Positions 15,632 to 23,491 of a stretch of DNA of 34,089 nt are shown here, in pieces. Source of the DNA: Candidatus Latescibacterota bacterium (GTDB lineage Bacteria > Latescibacterota > UBA2968 > UBA8231); contig JAJDUT010000097.1 in assembly GCA_022826515.1 (NCBI GenBank), positions 1 through 34,089 of the forward strand, in the 5' to 3' direction. The notes under the pieces are model-generated. The model was not told the origin of the DNA. It worked only from the letters and a program-made list of their open reading frames with translations, and ran no database searches. The position numbers were made by a program, and so were the translations under genes. Position 1 is the stretch's first letter. Every line of letters starts with the position of its first letter.

Positions 15632-16645
15632 CTACACTCCTTTTTCAATGCCCGGAGCCAGCGCTCCGGGGTTGGTTGCAAAAAGCGCGATCAAATAAGC
15701 AATGCACAACACCAACAGCACCAAGCCCTTCCAGCGGTTTAACTCGTAGCCAATGCGCATCAATCCGAGCATCGTCAGTACGATCGCCAGCATCCACGGG
15801 AACATAAAATTGACCACATCGGCTGGGACCACCAGCGGATTGGCCAAGGCCGAAGCGCCGGCAATCCAGCAGATATTGAGGATGTCGGCCCCGAGGATAT
15901 TGCCCACCGCCAAAGCCCCTTGGCCCTTGCGGGCGGCGACAATGCAGGTGGCGACCTCGGGTATCGAAGTACCCAAAGCCACGACCACCAAGCCGATGAC
16001 GACATCCGGCAGTCCCAATGCCATCGCCACTACCGGCGTCGCCTCAACGATAAAGTGGCTGCTGACGACCACGCCAGCCAAGCCACCGACGAATAGCAAG
16101 GCGACCAGCCAAAGGCTGCGCGAGGGAGCTTCCTCTTCGACGGTCTCGGCACGCGGCCGTCGCTTCTGTTCCCAGAACGAGTATATCAGGTATAGGACAA
16201 AAAGCCCCACCAACGCGCCGCCTTCCACTCGGGCCAGCGTCCCGTCGATGGCCATGTACCAAGCCACTAGATCTACGGTGATGAGAAAAATCGCTGCCGA
16301 GCGCAGCACAATGCGGTCGATGGCAATGGCGGCAGGGGCAAAAAGCGCTGCCATGGGCAGAGCCAAGCCATCGTCGTAAATAACCGACCCCACGGCATTG
16401 CCCAGTGCCACTTCGGGGTTGCCTTTGAGGGCGGCGGTCACCGAGACCGCCAGTTCGGGCGCAGTAGTGCCAAGGCCGACGATGACGATGCCGATCAGGA
16501 TCGGTGGAGCGCGGAGATAGCGCGCAATATCAATGGCTCCCTCCACCAAATAGTCGGCACATTTGGCCAGTAGCGCGAAGGACAAGACCATCAGGACCAC
16601 CGCCGTCCACAGGCCCATGTCCTCGCCCAAACCTATCATATCCAT
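15632..16645 (-). CDS. CaCA-superfamily Na+/Ca2+ exchanger-like membrane protein
   Basis: 337 aa from ATG at 16645, eight bases after AGGTGG (a GTG three codons earlier is possible). About ten transmembrane helices contain the two alpha repeats of the CaCA family in opposite halves: GLGTTAPELAVSVTAALKGN, then GNAVGSVIYDDG; and ALGTSIPEVATCIVAARKG, then GNILGADILN. The acidic loop (AETVEEEAP) between the halves is cytoplasmic in relatives such as YrbG. The protein should exchange Ca2+ or a similar cation for Na+ or H+. It lies between the amidohydrolase and SDR genes with gaps of 16 bases and 1 base. Confidence 0.9.
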   Translation of the reverse strand: MDMIGLGEDMGLWTAVVLMVLSFALLAKCADYLVEGAIDIARYLRAPPILIGIVIVGLGTTAPELAVSVTAALKGNPEVALGNAVGSVIYDDGLALPMAALFAPAAIAIDRIVLRSAAIFLITVDLVAWYMAIDGTLARVEGGALVGLFVLYLIYSFWEQKRRPRAETVEEEAPSRSLWLVALLFVGGLAGVVVSSHFIVEATPVVAMALGLPDVVIGLVVVALGTSIPEVATCIVAARKGQGALAVGNILGADILNICWIAGASALANPLVVPADVVNFMFPWMLAIVLTMLGLMRIGYELNRWKGLVLLVLCIAYLIALFATNPGALAPGIEKGV

Positions 16646-16661
16646 TCCATCCACCTACGGA

Positions 16662-17555
16662 TTATGTTTGGGAATCGGCCTCGGGTGACACATCTAGGTA
16701 GGAAGACAAGAGGCGCTCGGCGTTTTGGTAGGCGATCTTGTCAAAGGCTTTCGCAGGTAGCTCAAGGGTGTGCAGAAAATCCATCAGTTGGGTGTCAAAG
16801 TAATCGCGCCCAAAGAGCAATTTGTCTTGAAATTCGAGGAGAAAATCACGCCCGAAGTCCCGGTCCCTTTGCAGCGCGCGCAAACCCGATCCGGCCGACA
16901 GATCGGCATATAGATTGCGGTACTGGCGCATCATCGGAGCCAAGCGCCCATTCGGCAACACCGGACCTCTCGGATAGCTCTCCTTGTCATAGCGATCGTC
17001 CCCGGAAATATGGGCCCAGAACCCTGGAGCATGGCCGATAAAGACCGTCTGCGGACAGGCTGCAACTGCGCGTTCAAGCGCGTCGAGGCTGCCGCCGTAC
17101 CACCAGTTTGGACGCGGGTAAGCGCCGCGGCCGTGGTCGATTGGATAGTCGAGATGGATCGTAATGGGCAAGCGCATTACGCCGCAAGCCTCGTACAGGC
17201 GCAACGCATCTGGATCGTCAAACGGTAGGCGCACCTTCAACTCAGAGGCGACCTGCACGCCGTGGATTTCGACTGCGGCCTTGAGCCGGTCTATGGCGTC
17301 GGGCCGCTTGGGATGCGGCATGTAGCCGAGGACAAAGCGATCGGGCGCTTCCCGGCCGACGGCCAGCACATCTTCAAAGGGAATCCCCCAGCCTGTAGGA
17401 GGCAATACCGAGTGATACGAAGGCGAGTATTCATCTGCAGGGACCTCCCACGAGAAAAGCCACATCTGGTCGATGCCCTGCTCGTCCATGTTGCGCAGGA
17501 TTTTGGCGGCGTTAAACCCGTGCCAATTGGGGTGATTATGCGCGTCAATGAGCAT
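16662..17555 (-). CDS. Amidohydrolase family 2 (metal-dependent TIM barrel) protein
   Basis: 297 aa. Metal-binding residues of the amidohydrolase_2 group are in place: H6 and H8 (DAHNHP), H134 (ITIHLDYP), H175 (FIGHAPG) and D251 (LFGRDYFD). Members hydrolyse lactones or decarboxylate aromatic and sugar-derived acids; this one could open a lactone in sugar catabolism, but nothing in the sequence decides. The start ATG at 17555 has little ribosome-site support. It is divergent from argG across an AT-rich 130-base gap, and heads the operon with the cation exchanger and SDR. Confidence 0.85.
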   Translation of the reverse strand: MLIDAHNHPNWHGFNAAKILRNMDEQGIDQMWLFSWEVPADEYSPSYHSVLPPTGWGIPFEDVLAVGREAPDRFVLGYMPHPKRPDAIDRLKAAVEIHGVQVASELKVRLPFDDPDALRLYEACGVMRLPITIHLDYPIDHGRGAYPRPNWWYGGSLDALERAVAACPQTVFIGHAPGFWAHISGDDRYDKESYPRGPVLPNGRLAPMMRQYRNLYADLSAGSGLRALQRDRDFGRDFLLEFQDKLLFGRDYFDTQLMDFLHTLELPAKAFDKIAYQNAERLLSSYLDVSPEADSQT

Positions 17556-17621
17556 CTGTTAATGATATTCTCGCGGGCGAAAACTGTCAAGATAAAGCGC
17601 GGTTTATCTATCGCGGATAGT

Positions 17622-17660
17622 AATAATTATTCTTGATTAATAATTTTTATTTATTATATT
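17622..17660 (+). promoter_or_regulatory. Candidate argG promoter with ARG-box-like palindrome
   Basis: TTGATT (17633-17638) and TATATT (17655-17660) are 16 bases apart, 27 bases before the ATG. The perfect palindrome AATAATTATT (17622-17631) directly upstream resembles the core of an arginine-repressor box (GAATWWWWATTC-like). The whole gap is very AT-rich, so chance matches are possible. Confidence 0.4.
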
Positions 17661-17687
17661 ATTTTTTATATCATAAAAGGAGCAACC

Positions 17688-18947
17688 ATGAATATCGCAG
17701 ATCTAAAGGGCCAGAAGGTCATGCTGGCCGCATCCGGCGGCCTCGATAGCTGTACCATCACCCATTGGCTGCAATCTCAAGGCCTAGAGGTCGTCGCTTA
17801 TACCGCCGATCTAGGCCAACCCGACGAGGAGCGCATCGAAGACATACGGATCCGGATGCGGGCCTGTGGAGCCACTGAGATGATTCTCGACGACCGCAGA
17901 GAGGCTATTTGTCAAGCTGGCATCCAACTCGTCCAAGCTCAGGCCCGCTACGAGGGGGGCTATTGGAACACTACCGGCATCGCCCGGCACGTAACGGTCG
18001 CCGGCATGTTGCCCCACATGCAAGAACGCGGGATCCAAGTGATGGCACACGGATGCACTGGGCGCGGCAACGACCAAGTCCGCTTCCAACTAGCAGCGCA
18101 GATGCTCGCGCCGCACATCGCGGTGTACGCTCCTTGGCGCGACCCGAATTTCTTGCAAAACTTTGGCGGACGCAGCGAAATGATCGCTTACTGCCAAGGG
18201 CGCGGCCTGCCCATAACCGCCACCCCAGACAAGCCCTACTCCACGGATGCCAATATGCTCGGGCTGACGCACGAAGCTGGCCAGCTCGAGGCCTTAGACA
18301 CCGCGGTTAGCCTAATCGAGCCCGGCATGGGCTGTTTTCCGCAGCAAGCCCCGGATACCGCCGAGACTTTTACCGTGCGCTTTGAACGAGGCATTACAAT
18401 CGCCATCAACGGCCACGACGTCGGACCGGTCGCAGCTATTGAGCAGAGCAACGCCATCGCTGGGCGGCACGGGATCGGCATTGGCTTACACGCAGTGGAA
18501 AACCGCTTCGTTGGCATTAAATCGCGCGGCGTCTATGAGGCACCAGCCATAGAACTGCTCGGCCAGTGCTACGATTACTTGCTCCAGCTCATCCTCGACC
18601 GCCGTGCCCGACGGATTTTCACCATTGTCTCCGGGTTTATTGCCGAGCAAATCTACCAAGGCTATTGGTTTGACACGGCGACCCAAGCGAGTTGGAAGGT
18701 CATCGAGCACTTTAATCAATTGGCCACCGGGACCATCTCCGTCTCGCTCTACAAGGGCCAAGTCACCTTTTGCGCGGCCAGCGACGCCCCCTACTCGCTC
18801 TACAGCGAGGATACTGCTTCCATGGAGGCCATCGGCGACTTCGACCACCGCGACTCCGAGGGCTTTCTCGGCGTTTTGGGCGTCAGCGCCCGTGCCCTTC
18901 ATCAGGCTGGGCAGATTGCGCAACCCAATGATGATACAGCGGCTTGA
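17688..18947 (+). CDS. argG: Argininosuccinate synthase
   Basis: 419 aa, ATG after AAAGGAG. The enzyme joins citrulline and aspartate using ATP to make argininosuccinate in arginine synthesis. The N-type ATP pyrophosphatase loop SGGLDS is at 16-21. Other family blocks are VMAHGCTGRGNDQVRF (citrulline/aspartate region), FGGRSEMIAYCQ and KPYSTDANMLGL. The layout is closer to the long bacterial form (about 447 aa in E. coli) than to the common 400-aa form. The gene is not in an arginine operon here. Its last 65 bases overlap the convergent dioxygenase gene. Confidence 0.95.
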   Translation: MNIADLKGQKVMLAASGGLDSCTITHWLQSQGLEVVAYTADLGQPDEERIEDIRIRMRACGATEMILDDRREAICQAGIQLVQAQARYEGGYWNTTGIARHVTVAGMLPHMQERGIQVMAHGCTGRGNDQVRFQLAAQMLAPHIAVYAPWRDPNFLQNFGGRSEMIAYCQGRGLPITATPDKPYSTDANMLGLTHEAGQLEALDTAVSLIEPGMGCFPQQAPDTAETFTVRFERGITIAINGHDVGPVAAIEQSNAIAGRHGIGIGLHAVENRFVGIKSRGVYEAPAIELLGQCYDYLLQLILDRRARRIFTIVSGFIAEQIYQGYWFDTATQASWKVIEHFNQLATGTISVSLYKGQVTFCAASDAPYSLYSEDTASMEAIGDFDHRDSEGFLGVLGVSARALHQAGQIAQPNDDTAA

Positions 18948-19752
18948 CCGCGGCGGGCAACCGGTCAAAAACCTCCCGCTCAATCGGCTCCATCTCGTAG
19001 TTTTTGCCGCCGGTCTCCACCACCATCGCCTCGTGCTCGGGCCGGCCGATGAGCGTGGGGTTTAGATTCAGCCACCAAGGAGCGTAGCGCACGATAAGGG
19101 CAACGCGATCACTTTCGCTTTGGTTGGGAGCTACAGCGTGCCAAAGGCGACTGTCGTACACCAAGACGCTGCCAGCCGCCCCTTCGATCTGGCACTCGGT
19201 CGGATAGGGCGCGTCCTGGTCCATTTCGGGCATGTCCCCAGCCGCGGGATTGCGCGGCCAGCGGTGACTGCCCGGCACCACGAAGGTCCCCCCTGTCTCA
19301 GGAGCAAACGGCGTCAGCATCCATATCGTCGAAAGATGCAGGACCGCGTTTGAGTACGGCGCGGGGATGTGCGAGGCGTTGGTGGAGTTGTAGGGCCAAT
19401 CGGCGTGCCAATAGCCCCGCACGTTACCTGGGTGATTGACCACGCAGTCCGTGCAGGAAATCCGCGCCCAAGCCCCGAAAAAAGACTCAATTACCTCTAG
19501 AAGCCGGCGATCGGCTAAGTACGGAGCAAAGGATTGCGCCTGATTGATGACTTGTTTGAACTGGGCCACGCCCGGGGTACCGATCCGGTGACCACGGCGG
19601 CGAATTTCGGCCAATTTGGCGTCGGAACGCTGGCGATTGCGCTCGACCACAGCCGCTAGTTCGGCGCATATATCCCCGACTACTGCCTCGGGAATCACTT
19701 GCTCGATAACGCAAAAGCCGTCGCGCTCAATGCGCTGTTTGTAGGTAGTCAT
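18883..19752 (-). CDS. Phytanoyl-CoA dioxygenase family protein
   Basis: 289 aa from ATG at 19752, with GAGGG upstream and a start just after the aldolase stop (TAAAATG). A double-stranded beta-helix Fe(II)/2-oxoglutarate oxygenase: iron ligands H116 and D118 (GYWHADWPYN) and H205 (DSRLWHAVAPN), with R222 (IVRYAPWW) a candidate for binding 2-oxoglutarate. The family hydroxylates diverse small molecules and is not limited to phytanoyl-CoA. It ends the malate dehydrogenase operon and its 3' end runs 65 bases into argG, a long convergent overlap. Confidence 0.88.
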   Translation of the reverse strand: MTTYKQRIERDGFCVIEQVIPEAVVGDICAELAAVVERNRQRSDAKLAEIRRRGHRIGTPGVAQFKQVINQAQSFAPYLADRRLLEVIESFFGAWARISCTDCVVNHPGNVRGYWHADWPYNSTNASHIPAPYSNAVLHLSTIWMLTPFAPETGGTFVVPGSHRWPRNPAAGDMPEMDQDAPYPTECQIEGAAGSVLVYDSRLWHAVAPNQSESDRVALIVRYAPWWLNLNPTLIGRPEHEAMVVETGGKNYEMEPIEREVFDRLPAAVKPLYHHWVAQSAQPDEGHGR

Positions 19753-19753
19753 T

Positions 19754-20653
19754 TTACCCTCGAAAAAGCGGTGCGACACCCGACCAAATGATCTCCAACT
19801 CGGTCAACGCATCGTCGTCTAGGATGGGCACGGGCGCCCGGCAAACTGTCGAGCGAATCAACCCGCGTTTTTGCAAAATCCACTTGTAGATCGCAATCCC
19901 GTAGAGCCGCTCGTAGTTCATCAGCGGCAGGAGCTGATAGAAGCGTGCCCGCGCCGTCGCCTCGTCTCCCGCTTCGAGGGCATCCCAGATCGCCGCCATG
20001 GCGTCGGTCACGTGACAGCCCGGCATGTTGCCACAGGCACCGCGCCGATACTCATCGAGCAAATAAACGCCCCCTTTGCCACCCAATACGCCCTTACAGG
20101 CCGCACCTGCCAGCGCCAGCGTGCGGCTGACCTGCCAAGGCTCGGGAACGGTCTCTTCCTTGATGTAATCGACGCCCGCCAACTCGCGGCACATCCGCCC
20201 CAACAACTCGCCGCTCATGGGTGTACCGACCGGCGCGTCGAAATTCTGTACGCAGATCGGGATTTCAACTGCGTCTGCCAACTGCTGGTAAAAGGCGTAG
20301 CAACCTTCTTGGTCAACGCGCAGTACGTGCGGCGGCATGGACATGATCCCGTCGGCTCCTGCGGCTTGGGCGAACTGAGCGAGGGCTATAGCTGGCAAGG
20401 CATGGCCAGAGGTGACGGAGGCCACTACGGGTACTCGGCCAGCGGCCGCAGCGACGACGACCTCGATCCAACGGCGGCGTTCCTCGTCGGAAAGGGTCGA
20501 AAATTCGCTGGCATTGGCCGGCCCCACCAAGCCCGTGGCACCCGCTTCAATACTGAAGGCAACCAAGTCCTGTAAGGCCGCTTCATCGAGCGCGTAACTC
20601 TCGGTAAAAGGGGTCACTACAATCGGCATAATTCCGCGCCACGTTTCAGTCAT
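19754..20653 (-). CDS. Dihydrodipicolinate synthase/N-acetylneuraminate lyase family aldolase
   Basis: 299 aa. ATG at 20653 follows AAGGAGA and overlaps the phosphatase stop by 8 bases; upstream extensions are rejected because the family start (MTETWRGIMPIVVTPFTESY) is here. A class I TIM-barrel aldolase: the Schiff-base lysine is K165 (VDYIKEET). The tyrosine that true DapA uses as proton relay is not found; that region reads VQNFDAPVG. It is therefore more likely a pyruvate-dependent aldolase or lyase for a sugar-derived keto acid than the lysine-pathway enzyme. Position between a HAD phosphatase and an oxygenase fits a small catabolic pathway. Confidence 0.88.
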   Translation of the reverse strand: MTETWRGIMPIVVTPFTESYALDEAALQDLVAFSIEAGATGLVGPANASEFSTLSDEERRRWIEVVVAAAAGRVPVVASVTSGHALPAIALAQFAQAAGADGIMSMPPHVLRVDQEGCYAFYQQLADAVEIPICVQNFDAPVGTPMSGELLGRMCRELAGVDYIKEETVPEPWQVSRTLALAGAACKGVLGGKGGVYLLDEYRRGACGNMPGCHVTDAMAAIWDALEAGDEATARARFYQLLPLMNYERLYGIAIYKWILQKRGLIRSTVCRAPVPILDDDALTELEIIWSGVAPLFRG

Positions 20654-21305
20654 GAATATCTCCTTGTAGGCCGAGCAAAGCGGCCACGGCAAAAAGCTCA
20701 TCCACCACGGTGCATTCGCCCAATTCCAACCGCCGCCGACTCTGATGGCCGGAAGGCAGCAAGACGCAATGAACACCGAGCGCGGCGGCCACCTCAATGT
20801 CGTGCAGCGTATCGCCGACGAGCAAGACTTCATCGACTCGGCAGTTGAGGGCTGCAAGGTGCCGATGTCCACGCTCGATTTTCCCCTTCCCCAAGCCATT
20901 ATCCACCCCGGCGACTGCGGCGAAGTGGGACCGCAACCCGTAGTGAGCGACCATTTCTTCAAGGTCCACTTCGTTAGAGGCCGATAAGAGGGATTGTTCG
21001 ATCCCGTTGCATCCCAATGCGGCCAGTACTTCGCGCGCTCCCTTGCGCAATCGACACTCGTGGAGGCGTTGGCTGTAGAGGATGTTGAACTCGTCGCCCA
21101 TGGCCGCAAAGTCCTCGTGCTCTAAGTCAAAGCCTACGCGCTGGTAGTAGGTCCGCAGGGGGAACCCAAAGACCTCGCTGTATTCACTCGGCGTGGTCGG
21201 CGCGAGCCCTCGGCGCGTCAAGAGTTCATTGACGATCTCGACGCACAGCCAAGCATCGTCCACCAAGGTGCCGTTCCAGTCCCAAATCACGTGATGTGGA
21301 TTCAT
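20646..21305 (-). CDS. HAD-family phosphatase (phosphoglycolate phosphatase-like)
   Basis: 219 aa. HAD motif I is DWNGTL with nucleophile D9; Asn replaces the second Asp, a common variant in this branch. Motif II is LLSASNE, the lysine of motif III is in GLGKGKIERG, and motif IV is VGDTLHD. The cap at ~18-85 is helical, as in phosphoglycolate phosphatases. It removes phosphate from a small organic phosphate; substrate unknown. It starts 30 bases after the methyltransferase gene and overlaps the aldolase gene, so it is inside the operon. Confidence 0.87.
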   Translation of the reverse strand: MNPHHVIWDWNGTLVDDAWLCVEIVNELLTRRGLAPTTPSEYSEVFGFPLRTYYQRVGFDLEHEDFAAMGDEFNILYSQRLHECRLRKGAREVLAALGCNGIEQSLLSASNEVDLEEMVAHYGLRSHFAAVAGVDNGLGKGKIERGHRHLAALNCRVDEVLLVGDTLHDIEVAAALGVHCVLLPSGHQSRRRLELGECTVVDELFAVAALLGLQGDIHD

Positions 21306-21335
21306 AAATAGGGGTCGTAAACGTATTATCTGATG

Positions 21336-22112
21336 TTACGCACCGTTGCAGCCTATGGTCTGGCTATTACTCTCTTTGTAGGCGACTACGCGCAGACGCC
21401 AGTAGTCGGCGTGCCAGCCCCCTTCATCGTACAATGCCGGGCGGACAGCGTCCTCCACTGCGACAAACAGCTCTTCGCGCATCGCCGGCGGGACGCCCTC
21501 TGTAAGCGTCCCGGCGAACATCTCCATCCAGTCGCGCAACCCGCTCTCGCCCGCTAAGGGCGTTGGACGGGAAAAGTGGCTGGCATAAGCAACGCGCAGT
21601 CCGACCTGCTCCACGAGCCGTGCGTACTCCCCCAAACTAGGAAAATACCAAGGTGACTGCGGATAAAAACCCCGAGCGGCCAATTGGTCAATCAGTGCCC
21701 GACTGATGGTCGCCACGTTCCGCGCACCGCCCAACTCGGCGACGAAACGCCCACCCGGCCTCAGACCAGCGGCAATGCGCTCAAGTACCTCTTCCGGCGG
21801 CTTGACCCAGTGCAGGGATGCGTTGGAAAAGACCGCATCGAACGGCTCGGCAAAGGAAAAATCCCGCGCATCGCCGACGGCAAAGGACAGACTCGGGAAC
21901 TGCTCGCGGGCGGCCTCGATCATCTCAGCCGATAAGTCGATGCCAACAACTTCAGCCCCAGTTGCGGCAATCTGGGCGCTTAGCTGACCGGTGCCGCAGC
22001 CCAAGTCGAGGATGCGTTCCCCGACTTGGGGATCCAAAACCTCCACCAAGTCGGCACCTGCGGCAGTGACATAGTGGTGTTTAGCTTGGTAGCTCTTAGG
22101 ATCTTGGAACAT
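21336..22112 (-). CDS. SAM-dependent methyltransferase (trans-aconitate methyltransferase-like)
   Basis: 258 aa. ATG at 22112 is one base after the malate dehydrogenase stop. The class I SAM fold is clear: motif I DLGCGTG at 36-42, the acidic residue of motif II in VVGIDLSAEM, FDAVFSNASLHWV, and GLRPGGRFVAELGG. The NASLHWV block and the overall length resemble trans-aconitate 2-methyltransferase (Tam), which methylates a by-product of aconitase. Adjacency to mdh makes a link to TCA-cycle acids attractive but not proven. Confidence 0.85.
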   Translation of the reverse strand: MFQDPKSYQAKHHYVTAAGADLVEVLDPQVGERILDLGCGTGQLSAQIAATGAEVVGIDLSAEMIEAAREQFPSLSFAVGDARDFSFAEPFDAVFSNASLHWVKPPEEVLERIAAGLRPGGRFVAELGGARNVATISRALIDQLAARGFYPQSPWYFPSLGEYARLVEQVGLRVAYASHFSRPTPLAGESGLRDWMEMFAGTLTEGVPPAMREELFVAVEDAVRPALYDEGGWHADYWRLRVVAYKESNSQTIGCNGA

Positions 22113-22113
22113 A

Positions 22114-23103
22114 TCAGCCCAAGAGATCGGCGATAACCGCGCGTTCCTCTTTGAGCTCGTCTTTGGTAGCCTTGATCTTTGCACGGGCGAAGTCGCTCAA
22201 CTCCAAGCCCTGCACGATCTCCCAGCCGCCTTGGCTGTCGCTGCGAATGGGAAAGGAGAACATCAACCCCTCGTCGATCCCGTAGCTGCCGTCCGAATAG
22301 ACGCCAGCCGAGAAAAAGTCGCCTTCAGGCGTGGCACTCTCAACGCTGATGATGTGATCAAGCGCGGCATTGGCAGCCGATGCGGCCGACGACAAGCCAC
22401 GGGCATCGATGACCGCCGCGCCCCGTTGCTGGACGATCTGGATAAATTCCTCGCGCAACCAAGCGTGGTGGCCTATGACGTCGTGCGCTGGACGCCCCTC
22501 GATGCGCGCGTTCTCGGCATCCGGGTACTGCGTGGCGCTGTGATTGCCCCAGATGGCCGTATTGGTCACCGCCGAGACTTTGACTCCGGCCTTTTGGGCA
22601 AGCTGAGCTTGGGCGCGGTTTTGATCCAGCCGGGTCATCGCGTAGAAGCGATCGCGGGGGATGCCAGCCTTCTGGCCGTGGCTCATGGCGATTAAGCCAT
22701 TAGTGTTGGCCGGATTGCCGACCACCAAGACCCGCACATCCGCGGCGGCTCGGGCGAGCGCCTGACCTTGGCCGACGAATATCGGACCGTTTTCTCGAAT
22801 TAAGTCGCCCCGCTCCATACCGGGACCACGCGGCTTGGAGCCAATCAGCAGCCCCCAATTAATCCCGTCAAAAGCCACTTCGGCTTGGTCGGTAACCACG
22901 ATGTCGTCGAGAAGCGGAAAGGCGCAGTCGTCGAGTTCCATAACCACGCCTTCCAAGGCTTTGAGTGCCGGAGTAATCTCCAGCAAGTGCAGCGAAATTC
23001 GGACGTCGCGGCCAAAAACCTCGCCCGAGGCTAAACGCGGCAATATAGCGTAGCCGATCTGGCCAGCCGCCCCAGTGACGGCTACTTTCATAGTTCGTGC
23101 CAT
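22114..23103 (-). CDS. mdh: Malate dehydrogenase (MDH type 2, cytosolic-like)
   Basis: 329 aa, ATG after AGGAGG. Converts malate and oxaloacetate with NAD(H). The Rossmann loop GAAGQIGY is at 11-18. Substrate and catalytic residues fit the family: R92 and R98 ([10 protein letters not shown]), N130 (VGNPANTN), D160/R163 (RLDQNRA) and H188 (WGNHS). Length and sequence fit the 326-329 aa cytosolic-type group rather than the 310-aa LDH-like group. It heads the operon with the methyltransferase, phosphatase, aldolase and oxygenase genes. Confidence 0.95.
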   Translation of the reverse strand: MARTMKVAVTGAAGQIGYAILPRLASGEVFGRDVRISLHLLEITPALKALEGVVMELDDCAFPLLDDIVVTDQAEVAFDGINWGLLIGSKPRGPGMERGDLIRENGPIFVGQGQALARAAADVRVLVVGNPANTNGLIAMSHGQKAGIPRDRFYAMTRLDQNRAQAQLAQKAGVKVSAVTNTAIWGNHSATQYPDAENARIEGRPAHDVIGHHAWLREEFIQIVQQRGAAVIDARGLSSAASAANAALDHIISVESATPEGDFFSAGVYSDGSYGIDEGLMFSFPIRSDSQGGWEIVQGLELSDFARAKIKATKDELKEERAVIADLLG

Positions 23104-23126
23104 GTATTCCTCCTAAATAAGGCAGT

Positions 23127-23155
23127 TTTATAGGTAGTGGGTGAGTTTGAAATAA
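23127..23155 (-). promoter_or_regulatory. Possible mdh promoter
   Basis: On the minus strand, TTATTT (23150-23155) and TATAAA (23127-23132) are 17 bases apart, 23 bases before the ATG and downstream of a terminator-like hairpin. The -35 match is poor. Confidence 0.3.
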
Positions 23156-23159
23156 GTGG

Positions 23160-23196
23160 GTAAAAATGGCCTCCTTGGCACGGTTCTTGCCAAGGA
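23160..23196 (-). terminator. Terminator-like hairpin downstream of the small membrane protein gene
   Basis: CCTTGGCA (23173-23180) pairs with TGCCAAGG (23188-23195) around a 7-base loop. Read on the minus strand, TTTTT follows seven bases after the stem. It would end the nuclease-island transcript before mdh. The gap between stem and T-run makes it imperfect. Confidence 0.55.
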
Positions 23197-23204
23197 AGAA
23201 GTGC

Positions 23205-23354
23205 TTACAATTTCTCAGCCATCATTCCTCCCATAACAATAAGAACGACCAAAATATAGGTCCACCAAGGCGATTCGAAGACGCTCAATATCCAGAAAAT
23301 CGGCACACCTATAATCAGCAAGCCTACAAGGACAGATATCCATTCTTTGTTCAC
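23205..23354 (-). CDS. 49-aa two-helix membrane protein
   Basis: GTG at 23354 follows AAGGAG by seven bases. The peptide begins MNKEWISVLVGLLIIGVP and has two hydrophobic helices, about 5-22 and 29-44 (WWTYILVVLIVMGGMM), joined by a short SVFESP turn, and ends AEKL. The good ribosome site, start and stop make it a likely real gene. It lies 137 bases after the restriction-like gene on the same strand and before a terminator-like hairpin, so it may belong to that module; a small membrane effector is one possibility. No family is recognised. Confidence 0.65.
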   Translation of the reverse strand: MNKEWISVLVGLLIIGVPIFWILSVFESPWWTYILVVLIVMGGMMAEKL

Positions 23355-23460
23355 TTATATCTCCTTCGTCGTTTGTGTGTTCTGGAGTGGAATGAACTCC
23401 CCAAAGGCGATATCTGGGCCTAAAAATCATCGAAGTAGGTGAGATTTCAAGCTGACGCAC

Positions 23461-23476
23461 TACCGATAATTCGGTA
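23461..23476. repeat. Small inverted repeat after the restriction-like gene
   Basis: TACCGA and TCGGTA flank a four-base loop (TAAT), 16 bases past the stop codon. There is no T-run on either side, so it could be an operator or an RNA-stability hairpin rather than a terminator. Confidence 0.3.
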
Positions 23477-23491
23477 ATATGGCCTCTCATT

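Noticed and set aside
15753..16379. 208-codon plus-strand frame opposite the exchanger
   Set aside because: Ser/Thr/Ala-rich mirror of hydrophobic helices; the minus frame carries clear CaCA repeats.
19871..20575. 234-codon plus-strand frame opposite the aldolase gene
   Set aside because: Shadow frame within an operon of well-supported minus-strand genes; composition rich in Arg, His and Gln, no family features.
23215..23490. 91-codon minus-strand frame between the restriction-like gene and mdh
   Set aside because: It overlaps the small membrane protein in another frame, is Cys/Arg-rich without pattern, and lacks a ribosome site.
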